In this document: piece after piece, positions 41,552 to 51,380 of the stretch
Layout of the letters: the number at the start of each line of letters is the position of its first letter
Numbering within the stretch: position 1 is the first letter of the stretch
Origin: Sphingomonas sp. Leaf242
GTDB taxonomy: Bacteria > Pseudomonadota > Alphaproteobacteria > Sphingomonadales > Sphingomonadaceae
Length of the DNA stretch: 64,000 nucleotides
Assembly (NCBI RefSeq): GCF_001422045.1
Contig: NZ_LMLW01000007.1
Span: 186,001 to 250,000, forward strand
Direction: 5' to 3'
The notes under the pieces: generated by a model
What the model was told of the DNA's origin: nothing
Seen by the model: the letters and a program-made list of their open reading frames with translations, nothing else
Databases searched by the model: none
Position numbers and translations under genes: made by a program

Positions 41552-43681
41552 ATGCGTCAAAGTTACAACCGGAGCGCGTGTCGGAGCGTAGCCTATGCGA
41601 GCCTGAGCGCGATCGCGTTGAGTATCGGGATGGGCCTGCCGATGACGGCATACGCGCAGGATGCCGCCGACCGCGACGTGGCGAGCGGTAGCAGAAGCGA
41701 CATCGTCGTCACCGCGCGGCAGGCGAGTGCCAGCATCCTGGGCAGCGACGTACCGATCAGGATCTATCCGCAGTCGGTGCGTGTGTTCGGCCAAAAGGAA
41801 CTCGAGGCGCTCAACACCACACGGCTCGACGACGTGCTCGATCTTGCCGGCGGCGTGTCGCGCCAGAACGATTTCGGTGGACTATGGGACAAGTACGCGA
41901 TCCGCGGGTTTGCTGGCGACGAGAACGCTGGTCCGGATATCATGATCAACCGCTTCAGCAGCAACCTCGGCTACAACGCGCCCATCGACACGGCGACGGT
42001 CGAGCGGATCGAGGTGCTGAAAGGGGCCGGCGCCGCGCTATCGGGCCGGGGCGAGCCTGGCGGATCGATCAATATCGTCACCAAGGCGCCACTCGATCAC
42101 CTTCATGCGTCGGCCAGCGCCAGTTATGGAAGCTGGGATAGCGGGAGGCTGACGGGAGACGTCGGCGGTCCGATCGCCAAGGGGGTGTCCGTTCGGCTGA
42201 TCGGCGTCGGCGAGGAACATGACAGCTTCCGTGACCATGTCGAAGGATCGCGCCGACTGATCGCGCCGTCGGTGTCATGGCAGGCGTCCGACGCGCTGCG
42301 CGTCCTCTACCAGGTCGAGTATATGCGCAACGAAGCCACGCTGGATCGCGGCGTGGTCGGCATAGCGGGCCATGCGCGGGCGATGGACCGGGACACGTTC
42401 CTGGGCGAACCGGCGGACGGACCGATCGTCCAGAAGATTCTGTGGCAACAGGCCACGGTCTTCGCGGACCTGGGCAGTGGTATCGGGCTCGAAATCGGCG
42501 GCAGCCAGCGTGACGGATCGCTACGCGGCTTCGGCACCATGGTCGATTTCGGCGCTCGCGGACTCCAGGCGAACGGCCGCACCGCCGGGCGCGACCGCCG
42601 CTATCATGATTTCACGTGGGACGACCTCACGCTGCGCGCGGAATTGACGGGATCGCTGCGCTTCCTGGGCCTGGACCATGACCTGCGTCTCGGCGTCGAC
42701 AGGGTGCGCCACTTCATGGACTTTCGGCTCGATCGCGCGCGCGGCACGACTACCCGCCCGATCCTGGTTATCGACCTGTTCAACCCGGTCTATGGTCAGC
42801 CCTTGCCGGTACCGCCGGCCAACGTCAGCCGTACCGAATCCTTCCGTAGCGAAAGCGTGTATGCGCAGGATATCGTCCGCGCGGGCGACTTCACGCTGCT
42901 CCTCGGCGCGCGTTGGAACAGCTTTCGACAGACCGTGCGCAATCGGCTGACCGGCAATGCCGATCTCGATACGGTCGACCGCGGTGTGACGCCGCGCGCC
43001 GCTCTGTCATGGCAGGTCGGTAAGGGCCTGTCGCTCTACACGAGCTGGGGGCAATCCTTGCGGCTCAATCCATCCGACGGCATTTCCACCTTCGATGCGG
43101 AACGGAGCCGCTCGACCGAAGTGGGCGCCAAGTTCGCGGTCCTGCACGGCGTGGTGACGGGCCAGGCGGCAGTGTTCGACATGGAGAAGCGCAACGTCCT
43201 GAATCCGAACGCGACCGATCCGTTCGTGAAAAGCCAGATCGGGCGCCAGCGCTCGCGGGGCGCCGAAGCGGAAGCCACGGTGAACGTGACGGACGATCTC
43301 TATGCCACGGCCACGTACACCTATGTCGACGCGACCGTCCGGCAGGACGTGGACCGGACGCTGATCGGCACGCGCTTGTCGAACGTGCCCAAGAACGCGT
43401 GGGCACTGTTTGCCGTCAAACAGATCGGCGGGCTGTCGGTGGGTGGCGGTATCAGCCACTCGGGGAGCCGAGCCGGCGATCCGTTCGCCAGCGGGTATCG
43501 CCTGCCGGCCTACACCATCGCGCGCGCGAATTTGAGCTATGCCGTATCGGAGCACCTGACGATGCGCGTCGATATCGATAACATCTTCGACAAATATTAT
43601 ATCTCGAGCTCGTACGCCAACGTGTGGACGACGCCGGGGGCGCCGCGCAACGTGCGACTGACGATCACCTCACGCCTGTGA
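41552..43681 (+). CDS. TonB-dependent siderophore-type receptor
   Basis: A 709-residue receptor of FhuA/FecA type, shorter than the other four. A signal peptide ends near MTAYAQD. The plug has SDIVVTARQAS, TTRLDDVLDLAGGVSRQNDF, KYAIRGFAGDEN and VERIEVLKGAGAALSGRGEPGG (in parts), then INIVTKAPL, a siderophore-receptor signature. The barrel ends in RNVRLTITSRL. ATG 41552 with AAGGGG upstream is chosen over 41450. No FecI/FecR regulators or siderophore genes are adjacent, so its ligand is unclear; it sits between the amino-sugar and fructan loci and may belong to either. Confidence 0.9.
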   Translation: MRQSYNRSACRSVAYASLSAIALSIGMGLPMTAYAQDAADRDVASGSRSDIVVTARQASASILGSDVPIRIYPQSVRVFGQKELEALNTTRLDDVLDLAGGVSRQNDFGGLWDKYAIRGFAGDENAGPDIMINRFSSNLGYNAPIDTATVERIEVLKGAGAALSGRGEPGGSINIVTKAPLDHLHASASASYGSWDSGRLTGDVGGPIAKGVSVRLIGVGEEHDSFRDHVEGSRRLIAPSVSWQASDALRVLYQVEYMRNEATLDRGVVGIAGHARAMDRDTFLGEPADGPIVQKILWQQATVFADLGSGIGLEIGGSQRDGSLRGFGTMVDFGARGLQANGRTAGRDRRYHDFTWDDLTLRAELTGSLRFLGLDHDLRLGVDRVRHFMDFRLDRARGTTTRPILVIDLFNPVYGQPLPVPPANVSRTESFRSESVYAQDIVRAGDFTLLLGARWNSFRQTVRNRLTGNADLDTVDRGVTPRAALSWQVGKGLSLYTSWGQSLRLNPSDGISTFDAERSRSTEVGAKFAVLHGVVTGQAAVFDMEKRNVLNPNATDPFVKSQIGRQRSRGAEAEATVNVTDDLYATATYTYVDATVRQDVDRTLIGTRLSNVPKNAWALFAVKQIGGLSVGGGISHSGSRAGDPFASGYRLPAYTIARANLSYAVSEHLTMRVDIDNIFDKYYISSSYANVWTTPGAPRNVRLTITSRL

Positions 43682-43704
43682 AGGTCGTCCGGCCGGATGA
43701 CCTT
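43681..43704. terminator. Bidirectional terminator hairpin
   Basis: AAGGTC and GACCTT arms extended by TCCGG pairs form a nearly perfect 10-bp stem around the GGCC centre. It overlaps the last base of the TBDR stop on the plus strand and the stop of the GH32 gene on the minus strand, so it probably ends both convergent transcripts. Confidence 0.65.
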
Positions 43705-45346
43705 AGAGCGCCGATAAAACGGGTTTCGATCGGCCGGGTTTATCGATAGGCCTGATCGCGACGTCCGACACGGTTACGTTGCCGCCGGTGCTCTTCAGGT
43801 GCAATCCGGTGGCATCGAGTGGCGCGGTGATGAGGGCGGACATCGTCGCCGTTCCGTCGGCGAGAAAAAGCTCCACCGAACCGGAGTCGATGAACAGGCT
43901 GATCTTCACGGCGCCTTTGGTGAAATCGCACGCGATACTTCGGGGCTGTCGCCAAACATCGACGTTCGGCTGATTGGGGCCACTATCGTTCCGCTCCAGG
44001 CAGATGATATTGTCATGTGTCTGGAATATGAATCTGGTCGCAAGGCGGTCATCGGCCCGAACCGATAGCACGACCTCGGCTGGCCAGATCGTGCCGACCC
44101 GGATGAGCGTGAGATCGATACGACACGCTGCGGTTTGCGCACCTGTCGGCCAGACATATTCCGACCCTTTGGCGATCGTTTGATCCTGTCCGGCAATGGC
44201 TTCGGCAAAGATCGTATCCTGCGCAGCGAGCGTGGTGCTGATCAGGCGCGGGACGTCGTCGACACGCTGAAGCCGTAGCTGGCGAACAAGGCTGAGTTGC
44301 CCGCGGTAATCGTGCGCGATCGGGATTTTCTTCACGTAATCCCAGTTGCTCATCCATGCGATCGCGTAAGCCACGGCTAGCGGATCAGCCGCCGCCGGAT
44401 CGGTCCAGACGACCGCGGCATAGAAATCCGCACCGCCGTCGACCCATTGCCCCTCCAGGGACTCCGCGGTGAAACTCGTCCCGTCGAAATCACCGACCCA
44501 ATAATAGGCGCCCACGGTAAAGCCGAGCTTGGTGCCGTTGCCGCCGACCAGCAATATCCATTTGTCTGCCGAGATTTCGCCGTTCGCGTCGTACAGATGC
44601 AGCTTGAACAGGTGCGAGCATTCCATGACGCGGCCGACGATCGTCGAGGCGAAGCCGCTGACATAGCGCCACTGCTTGAGGTTGGCGGACGTGTAGACTC
44701 CGATCTTGCCTTCCTCGGACAGGGTCATCACCCAGCGATCGGTCGGCGCATGCCAGAACACGGTGGGATCGCGGAAATCCTTGTGACCACCGGGATTGGG
44801 CAGGACGATGTCATGGACCGTGAAGCTCGCGCCGCTGTCGCGCGAGTACCACAAGGCGCAGGACTGGCCGGCGCCCGGCACCGGCATCGTGACCAGGGTT
44901 ACGAGCGTTCCGGCACCGAAACCGGCCGTGTTCGCCGTATCGACGACGGTACTGCCGCTCCACACGTCGCCGAAGCGGGTCGTGTTACGCGGGATCGCGA
45001 TGCCCCGATCCTGCCATGTGACGAGGTCCTTTGACGTCCAGCGCCGCCAGCTCGTGCCGCCGATCGGGTAGGTGGGATTGTAGAGTGCCCACAGCGTCCA
45101 GGTGTCGCCGATCTTCAGCGGACGCTGCGGATCGTTGATCCAGCCACCGGCCGGGGCAGCGATGTGATAGCGCGGGCGACCATTCGACAGTTGGGGTGTG
45201 CCGGCTGGCGGCGGCGGAAACGAGGCCTCCGAGCCGGTCATCCGGGTGGCGCTGGCTCGGGCCAACGACTGCCCGCAGGCGTTCACCATCGGCAGCGAGG
45301 CGATCAGGCCGAGCGTCGTGCGCCGGGTGTAGAGTGTCTCGCGCGT
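43703..45346 (-). CDS. GH32 fructan hydrolase, divergent type, lipoprotein-like signal
   Basis: A 547-residue GH32 enzyme. Motifs: WINDPQ at 70-75 (nucleophile D73; the usual form is WMNDPNG), FRDPTVFW, and ECSHLF for the acid/base Glu, then a beta-sandwich domain. The start is TTG at 45346: CAGGAGG lies eight bases before it, while TTG 45382 has no such site. The N-terminus YTRRTTLGLIASLPMVNAC looks like a twin-arginine signal ending in a lipobox cysteine (C25), so it may be membrane-anchored. It lies 128 bp after the TBDR. Likely a levan- or inulin-acting enzyme. Confidence 0.88.
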   Translation of the reverse strand, partial: TRETLYTRRTTLGLIASLPMVNACGQSLARASATRMTGSEASFPPPPAGTPQLSNGRPRYHIAAPAGGWINDPQRPLKIGDTWTLWALYNPTYPIGGTSWRRWTSKDLVTWQDRGIAIPRNTTRFGDVWSGSTVVDTANTAGFGAGTLVTLVTMPVPGAGQSCALWYSRDSGASFTVHDIVLPNPGGHKDFRDPTVFWHAPTDRWVMTLSEEGKIGVYTSANLKQWRYVSGFASTIVGRVMECSHLFKLHLYDANGEISADKWILLVGGNGTKLGFTVGAYYWVGDFDGTSFTAESLEGQWVDGGADFYAAVVWTDPAAADPLAVAYAIAWMSNWDYVKKIPIAHDYRGQLSLVRQLRLQRVDDVPRLISTTLAAQDTIFAEAIAGQDQTIAKGSEYVWPTGAQTAACRIDLTLIRVGTIWPAEVVLSVRADDRLATRFIFQTHDNIICLERNDSGPNQPNVDVWRQPRSIACDFTKGAVKISLFIDSGSVELFLADGTATMSALITAPLDATGLHLKSTGGNVTVSDVAIRPIDKPGRSKPVLSAL

Positions 45347-45474
45347 CAAGGCCTCGGCCTCCTGTTGGCGTGGTCTTGGCAAGAGGCTCCCGGCCTCCTG
45401 CGACCGGACGGATCCCGAACGATGGCCGGGATCCAGTGCGGCGTGGGATCATCACGCCGCACGGGGCAGGGCGG

Positions 45475-48369
45475 TTACATCTTGAAGCGCAGGCCGAGGC
45501 TCATGTAGCGCCCTTCGATCCGAAGATCGCGACCGAAATACTGCGTCTCGTTATAGTAACGGTAGTTCCTGAACGGCTGTGCCAGGATGTTGCTGGCGTT
45601 GGCTACGAGCGAGATGTTCTTGTACGGCTCGAAGCTCGCCGAGAAATCCAGTCGCGATACCGGACGGACGAGCTCGCCCGCATATTGCGTCTCGTTGATG
45701 GTGCGGTTGTAGCTGGTCGTGTACCCGGACCGCCAGTTGTACGAGAGGCGCGCGGACACCTTGCCCTTCTCGTAGAAGCCGGTGAGATTATAGGCCCATT
45801 TGGACAGACCGGTGATCCGCACCTGGCGCTCGCTGTCGCCGAGCGTCTGCGGCAACTGGTTGGTGCCGTCGAGATAGGTGCCGTTCGCCTGCACGCCAAA
45901 GCCCGAGAGCAGACCGGGAAGGAAGTCGAAGAACGTCTGCGCCGAGGCCTCGATACCCTTGATCCGTCCGTCGCCCGCATTCTCGGGACGATTGAGCTGG
46001 ACGCGGCCGTAGATCGGATCGTTCACCACCTGCGTGTAGTCGCCGATGAAGCCGTTGAGATCGCGGTAGAACGCGGCGACCGATGCCGATCCGTTCTTGG
46101 AAAAATACCACTCCAGGGTGGAGTCGTAGTTCTTCGAGGTCAGCGGGCGCAGGTTCGGATTGCCGCCCGAGCCGGTCGCATCGAACTGTGGCGGCGAGCC
46201 GTCCGGACCGGGGCTGTTGGCGGTGATGTTGAGCGACGGGTTCAACTGACCGAACCCCGGGCGGGTCCGCGTCTGCGTGTAGCCGAGACGCATCTGCCAC
46301 TTGCGGGAGAAGCGAACGCGCGCGATCGCGGACGGCAGGACGTCGACATAGTTCTGCCTGGTCGTCGTCGGCACGATGCCGACGCTGCCGTTACTCGCCT
46401 GTACGCGACTGAAACCGCGATACGCGCCATCGGTGTTGACGATGCGTGCGCCAGCGGTGCCGTCGACCTCGATACCGCCGAGGTCGAAGGCGAACTTGCC
46501 CTGACCGTAGAACGCGTAGGTCGCCTCGCTGGCGGTGAAGCCGCCGAGCGGATCGACCGGGATTTCAGCCGTGGCGTACTTCGTCACGGCATCGCGGATG
46601 CCGCCATCGTTCGGGAACAGCACGGTCGCGCGCTGGACCGACTGATAGGCTAGCTGACGCAGTGCCTCGCTGTTGGCGATCATCGCGTCGCGATTGGGCG
46701 CAAGCCAGTTCTGGAAGCGCTGTGGATCGTTGCGGAACCCGTCGGTGATCACCTCGAGTGCGCCGGTGGGAAGGCTGGCGAGGGGGTTGTCGAGACCAGC
46801 CGTGTAGGCGTAGCGGGTGTTGTTCTGCGACGACGCATTGCGGTCGCTGGCCCGGACGCCGAACTGGAGATGCGGCAGGAAGCCCCAGTCGGTTTCGAGA
46901 TCGAGATCGAGACGCCCCTGAAGGCCGTTGCCTTTCGCGACGAACTCGCGCTGGTTGAGACCACGCCATCGCGCGGTGTCCGGATTGGTGATGTTGTACC
47001 CGCCCAGATCGAACACGGCCGATCCGCGCGCGTTCCAGTCGACGTTGATGGTCGGCGCGGTGGCAAGCTGCGAATCGACGGTGATCTCCGACGCCTTGTA
47101 GCGGCTGTTGGTGTACGCGAAATCACCCGACAGCGTCGCGCGGCCGGTCGTCCACTTGAAGCCCAAGGCGCCCTGATAGGTGTCCGTGCGATCGTCCTGC
47201 GCGACGCGGGAAAACTCGGGAACGTAGCCACCGGTCTTGGTGAAGCTGGCGGCCTTGTTCGGTTCGCCGGGTACCAGCACGACGTTGCTGAGCGTGGGGG
47301 CGACACCGTTGGCGTCGGGACGTTCGAAGTTGACGTTGAACGAGTCCCGCAGGACGTTGCCGCGATACGCTTGCCAGAGACCTTCCGCGTAGACCTCTAG
47401 ATTGGCCGACGGGCGCCACTGGATCGTGCCATTGATGGCGGGCCGGTGACGGACGCCCTTCTCGTAGAAGTTGCCGGCGTTTGCCGGAAAACTGAAGTTG
47501 CCGACGCCAGGGGTGGTGACGGTCAGGTCGTCGGCGGGCGTGTCGACGCCGAAACCGCGCGGCGTGATGACGGCGGCATCCGCATAGCGATCGGCATTGC
47601 GGTAGGTGGTGCGCGTGTAGCTGAGGTTCACCAGCGCGCCGATCTCGCCGATCGGCGTATCCCAGCGCTTCGTCAGAAGGAGGTTGCCCGACGGGTCGAA
47701 CGCCTTGGACTGATCATTGTACGATCCGCGGATTTCGCCGGCGATCTCGGTGTCCTTCACGTCGAACGGGCGACGCGAGCGCAGATTGACCAGCCCTGCC
47801 AGACCGGGCTCGATCAGATCCGGCGTCCCCGACTTGTAGACCTCGATACCCGCGGCGACCCCGGCCGGAAAATCCTGGAGATGCAGGACGCGGTCTTCGG
47901 CCGAGAAGAACTCGCGTCCGTTGAACGTCGTCGCGACGTCCGGCAGGCCGCGCACGAGGATGACGCCGGCCTCGTCGTTGTAGCGCAGAACGGTCACGCC
48001 GACGATCCGCGAGATGGCTTCGGCGGCGTTGTTGTCCGGCAGTTTGCCGATGTCGTCGGAAACGACCGCGTCGACGATCGAAGACGAATTGCGCTTGAGT
48101 TCCTGCGCGGAGCCAAGCGCGGCGCGGTAACCGGTGACGACGATGTCCTTGTCCGCGCCTGCCGACGCGTTCTCGGGCGCGGCGTCCGACTGCACCTGCG
48201 CTGCGCTGGTCGGCGCGGGGTTCGGCACCGGATCGCTGGACGTCCGTGCCGGTGTGGCGCCGGTCTGGTTGGTGGCCGGCGCTACATCTGTTTGCGCCCA
48301 GGCGGCGGAGGCTACGATCATCGGCACGATTGCCGCCGACGCCAGCAAGGCGTGAAAAGACCTCGTCAT
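45475..48369 (-). CDS. TonB-dependent receptor of the fructan locus
   Basis: A 964-residue outer-membrane receptor with a signal peptide (ending near ASAAWAQT), an Ala/Pro/Thr linker, plug start KDIVVTGYRAALGSAQELKR, GKLPDNNAAEAISRIVGVTV and VLRYNDEAGVILVRGLPDV, and a barrel ending in YMSLGLRFKM. The last residue is Met rather than an aromatic. AAGGGG precedes ATG 48369. It sits between the two GH32 genes on the same strand, so it should import fructo-oligosaccharides or sucrose. Confidence 0.93.
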   Translation of the reverse strand: MTRSFHALLASAAIVPMIVASAAWAQTDVAPATNQTGATPARTSSDPVPNPAPTSAAQVQSDAAPENASAGADKDIVVTGYRAALGSAQELKRNSSSIVDAVVSDDIGKLPDNNAAEAISRIVGVTVLRYNDEAGVILVRGLPDVATTFNGREFFSAEDRVLHLQDFPAGVAAGIEVYKSGTPDLIEPGLAGLVNLRSRRPFDVKDTEIAGEIRGSYNDQSKAFDPSGNLLLTKRWDTPIGEIGALVNLSYTRTTYRNADRYADAAVITPRGFGVDTPADDLTVTTPGVGNFSFPANAGNFYEKGVRHRPAINGTIQWRPSANLEVYAEGLWQAYRGNVLRDSFNVNFERPDANGVAPTLSNVVLVPGEPNKAASFTKTGGYVPEFSRVAQDDRTDTYQGALGFKWTTGRATLSGDFAYTNSRYKASEITVDSQLATAPTINVDWNARGSAVFDLGGYNITNPDTARWRGLNQREFVAKGNGLQGRLDLDLETDWGFLPHLQFGVRASDRNASSQNNTRYAYTAGLDNPLASLPTGALEVITDGFRNDPQRFQNWLAPNRDAMIANSEALRQLAYQSVQRATVLFPNDGGIRDAVTKYATAEIPVDPLGGFTASEATYAFYGQGKFAFDLGGIEVDGTAGARIVNTDGAYRGFSRVQASNGSVGIVPTTTRQNYVDVLPSAIARVRFSRKWQMRLGYTQTRTRPGFGQLNPSLNITANSPGPDGSPPQFDATGSGGNPNLRPLTSKNYDSTLEWYFSKNGSASVAAFYRDLNGFIGDYTQVVNDPIYGRVQLNRPENAGDGRIKGIEASAQTFFDFLPGLLSGFGVQANGTYLDGTNQLPQTLGDSERQVRITGLSKWAYNLTGFYEKGKVSARLSYNWRSGYTTSYNRTINETQYAGELVRPVSRLDFSASFEPYKNISLVANASNILAQPFRNYRYYNETQYFGRDLRIEGRYMSLGLRFKM

Positions 48370-48483
48370 AAAAATCCCCTTTTTATTACGTTATTGTGTG
48401 TTCGATCGTTGGTGGCCCGGGTCTTGAGCCCGATAGTTAGCCTGTATCCGGCACACTCGCCCGCCATGGTTCGCGACCGGCCA

Positions 48484-49998
48484 TCACTTCGCAGCGACCT
48501 TCACCGTTCCGGCGTTTATCGACCATGCGGTGAGCTTCAGCGGCGCACTGCCGCCGCGCGAGGACGCGCTCCACCGAAGCGGTCCACTGCCACGGAAGAA
48601 CCGGTCGGTGATCGTGCGCTCGCCGTCGTTGATGAAGACTTCCAGGATCGACTCGTCGGCCAGAATGCGCAGCTTCACGCGGCGGGTTTTCAGGTCGACC
48701 GGGGCGACGTGGCGGGCGGCGAACCCGTCATGGAAATGCGGCCCCGAGCGCGTCCGATCGACGAAGACCTCGTTCACGGTCGGGTTGACGCCGACGACGG
48801 TCTGATAGCCTTCGCCATCGGTAAGCGTGATCGCCACCTGCTCGGACGAACCAGTATCGATCGCGAACTCGAGATCCGCCGAGCCGCCCTGGATGGGAAG
48901 CGCGGTCGGGCTGTCGCGCAACGCGGCGGCGAAATCCTGTCGGGCGCCGTGCAGAGCTGCGACCTCGCGCACCGGCGCCTGCAGGATGCGATACCCCTCG
49001 GGCGATTTCCGGAGCGTGACCTGGCGCGGGACGGTCATCAGCCCGCGCGACGGCCAGGTCGGGATCACCTCGGCATAGCGCCAGTCGTTCGCCCAGCCGA
49101 TCCAGATGCGACGGGGATCGTCCTTCGGCAGATCGTTCCAGGACACGGCGGCGTAGAAGTCCGCACCATAGTCCATCCACTGCGCATCGCCGGGCCAGCC
49201 CTGCACCGGCGTGAAGCGGGTACCGTCGAAGTCGCCGACGAAATACTGACCACCCGAGCCACCACCGACGGCATTGTCGCCGAGGTTGATGCCGAGCACC
49301 CAGCGCTTTTCGCCGGCAGCCCCGCCATCGACCGGCAATTCGAACAGATCCGGGCACTCCCAGTTCTTGCCGCGACCCCCAGCGGGGCCGAAACTGCTGG
49401 CGAACGTCCACTGCTTGAGGTTCGGCGAGGTGAAGATCACCGCGCGGTTCTCCAGCGCCATCACCGCGACCATGACCCAGCGCTTGGTGGCGGCATGCCA
49501 GAAGACCTTCGGATCGCGGAACTCGGGCGATCCGACGCTCAGCACCTCGCCGTGGACGGTCCATGTCCGACCGCGATCGTTGCTGTAGGCGACGTATTGC
49601 GACTGCAGCTTCGCCTTGGGATTGTGCCCGGTATAGATCGCGATCATCGGCGGCTTGCCGTTCCGGCCGAAACCGCTCGTGTTGTTCCAGTCGATGACGG
49701 CGCTACCGGAAAACGCCATGACGTCGGCGGTCTCGGGAATCGCGATCGGCAGCTCCTGCCAGTGGACGAGATCGCGGCTGACTGCGTGGCCCCAATTCAT
49801 GTGCCCCCAGCGATCGCCGTGTGGGTTGTACTGATAGAACAGGTGATATTCGCCGTCATAGTAGACGAGCCCGTTGGGGTCGTTCATCCAGTTCTTGGCG
49901 GGTGCGAAATGGAAGCTCGGCCGAGGGTCGGCACGCTGCGCCGATGCCGGGGTTGCGAGAACGGCCACTGCCGCCAGCAGCATTGCGATCGTCTTCAT
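48484..49998 (-). CDS. GH32 fructosidase (sucrose/levan/inulin hydrolase)
   Basis: A 504-residue exported GH32 enzyme with a clear signal peptide (AVLATPASAQ). Canonical motifs: NWMNDPNGLVYYDGEYHLFY (nucleophile D40), FSGSAVID, FRDPKVFWH and ECPDLFEL (acid/base). A C-terminal beta-sandwich with LRILADESILEVFINDGERT follows. Unlike the other GH32 (43703-45346) it keeps every standard residue. Its ATG overlaps the stop of the MFS gene (ATGA at 49995-49998), so fructokinase, transporter and this hydrolase are one operon. Confidence 0.94.
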   Translation of the reverse strand: MKTIAMLLAAVAVLATPASAQRADPRPSFHFAPAKNWMNDPNGLVYYDGEYHLFYQYNPHGDRWGHMNWGHAVSRDLVHWQELPIAIPETADVMAFSGSAVIDWNNTSGFGRNGKPPMIAIYTGHNPKAKLQSQYVAYSNDRGRTWTVHGEVLSVGSPEFRDPKVFWHAATKRWVMVAVMALENRAVIFTSPNLKQWTFASSFGPAGGRGKNWECPDLFELPVDGGAAGEKRWVLGINLGDNAVGGGSGGQYFVGDFDGTRFTPVQGWPGDAQWMDYGADFYAAVSWNDLPKDDPRRIWIGWANDWRYAEVIPTWPSRGLMTVPRQVTLRKSPEGYRILQAPVREVAALHGARQDFAAALRDSPTALPIQGGSADLEFAIDTGSSEQVAITLTDGEGYQTVVGVNPTVNEVFVDRTRSGPHFHDGFAARHVAPVDLKTRRVKLRILADESILEVFINDGERTITDRFFRGSGPLRWSASSRGGSAPLKLTAWSINAGTVKVAAK

Positions 49999-51380
49999 GC
50001 TGCCGCTCCCCGCAGATCCATGTCTTCCAGTGCGACACCGTTCGTCTCCGGCATCACCTTCCAGGCCCAGAGGAACTGGAGCAGCATCATCGCGCCGAAG
50101 AACGCGAACACCCAGCCGCCGACGGCGCTGGCCACGACCGGGAACAGCCAGGTGATGATCGCCGCCATCACCCAGTGCGTGGTCGAGCCGAGCGCCTGAC
50201 CCTTGCCGCGGACCGAACTCGGAAAGACCTCGGAGATGAACACCCAGATCACCGCGCCCTGGCTCACGGCGAACGCGGCGATGAAGGCGAGCAGCCCGAC
50301 GAGGATCAGCGTGCCGTCCGGCGCCACGCGTTCGAGCTGCCAGCCGACGAGTAGCAGCGCGGCGGCACAGATGATCGACCCGACGAACAGCAGCGGCTTG
50401 CGGCCGAACCGGTCGATCAGGAACAGCGCCAGCGCCGTGAACAGCAGGTTGGTGCCTCCGACCGCGACCGACTGCAGCAAGGCGCTATCGGCGCCGGCAC
50501 CCGCCAGCTCGAAGATGCGCGGTGCATAATAGAGCAGCGCGTTGATGCCCGAGAGCTGGTTGAACATCGCGATCGCGATCGCGCAGGCGACGGGAAGCGT
50601 GTGCGACGCCTGGAACAGACGCGGAGCACCCTTGACCGCCTCGCGCATGTCCGCGGCCTCGATGCGGAGCAGTTCGGCATCGGGATCGCTGAACCCGAGG
50701 CGCGTCATTGCGGCGACGGCACGTTCGCGGTGCCCCCGCACGGCCAGCCACCTTGGACTTTCGGGCAGGAAGAACGTGACCACCAGGAACACCGCCGAGG
50801 GAATCGCGACGATGCCGAACATCCAGCGCCACGCCGTCTCGGGCGGCAGCACCTGCGCAATGACATAGTTGGAGAGGAAAGCGATGAGGATGCCGAGCAC
50901 GATGTTCAGCTGGTTCATCGCCACCAAGCGGCCGCGGAACCGTGCGGGCGAAACCTCGGCGATATAGATCGGCGTCACGACCGACGCGGCGCCGATCGCC
51001 ACGCCCCCAAGAAAGCGGAATGCGATCAGCACGTACCAGTCGTGCGCCAGCGCAGTCCCGAGCGACGACACGACATAGGCGATCGCGACGGACAGCATGA
51101 TCGCCTTCCGGCCGTACCGATCCGCCGGCGCTCCTGCTATCAGCGATCCCAAGACGGTGCCGATCAGCGCCGAGGCGACGGTGAAGCCCAGCGACGCCTC
51201 GGTCAGCGCGAACTGGTTTTGCAGCGCGTTGGTCGCGCCCGAGATCACAGCGGTATCGAAACCGAACAGGAGGCCACCGAGTGCAGCCCCTGCCGCGCTC
51301 ATGATGATTGCCGGGGTCGCCCGGGCGTCGTCGACGATGCCGGCGTCGCCGGAACTCACAACACTATGCATTGACGGCAT
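49995..51380 (-). CDS. Sugar-porter-family MFS transporter
   Basis: A 461-residue 12-helix inner-membrane symporter. Sugar-porter signatures: GLLFGFDTAVISGA in helix 1, DRYGRKA, ISEVFPSSVRGKGQ-like repeats, ARFRGRLVAMNQLNIVLGIL, PESPRWLAVRG in the central loop, QLSGINALLYYAPRIF in helix 7, DRFGRKPLL and PETNG near the end. It probably moves fructose or sucrose released by GH32 into the cytoplasm. The start ATG 51380 lies inside the end of the fructokinase gene (17-bp overlap); ATG 51371 is an alternative. Confidence 0.94.
   Translation of the reverse strand: MPSMHSVVSSGDAGIVDDARATPAIIMSAAGAALGGLLFGFDTAVISGATNALQNQFALTEASLGFTVASALIGTVLGSLIAGAPADRYGRKAIMLSVAIAYVVSSLGTALAHDWYVLIAFRFLGGVAIGAASVVTPIYIAEVSPARFRGRLVAMNQLNIVLGILIAFLSNYVIAQVLPPETAWRWMFGIVAIPSAVFLVVTFFLPESPRWLAVRGHRERAVAAMTRLGFSDPDAELLRIEAADMREAVKGAPRLFQASHTLPVACAIAIAMFNQLSGINALLYYAPRIFELAGAGADSALLQSVAVGGTNLLFTALALFLIDRFGRKPLLFVGSIICAAALLLVGWQLERVAPDGTLILVGLLAFIAAFAVSQGAVIWVFISEVFPSSVRGKGQALGSTTHWVMAAIITWLFPVVASAVGGWVFAFFGAMMLLQFLWAWKVMPETNGVALEDMDLRGAAA

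Noticed and set aside
47446..50199. Long plus-strand open frame opposite the GH32 and receptor genes
   Set aside because: Antisense shadow of the fructan genes with no ribosome-binding site or recognisable domain.
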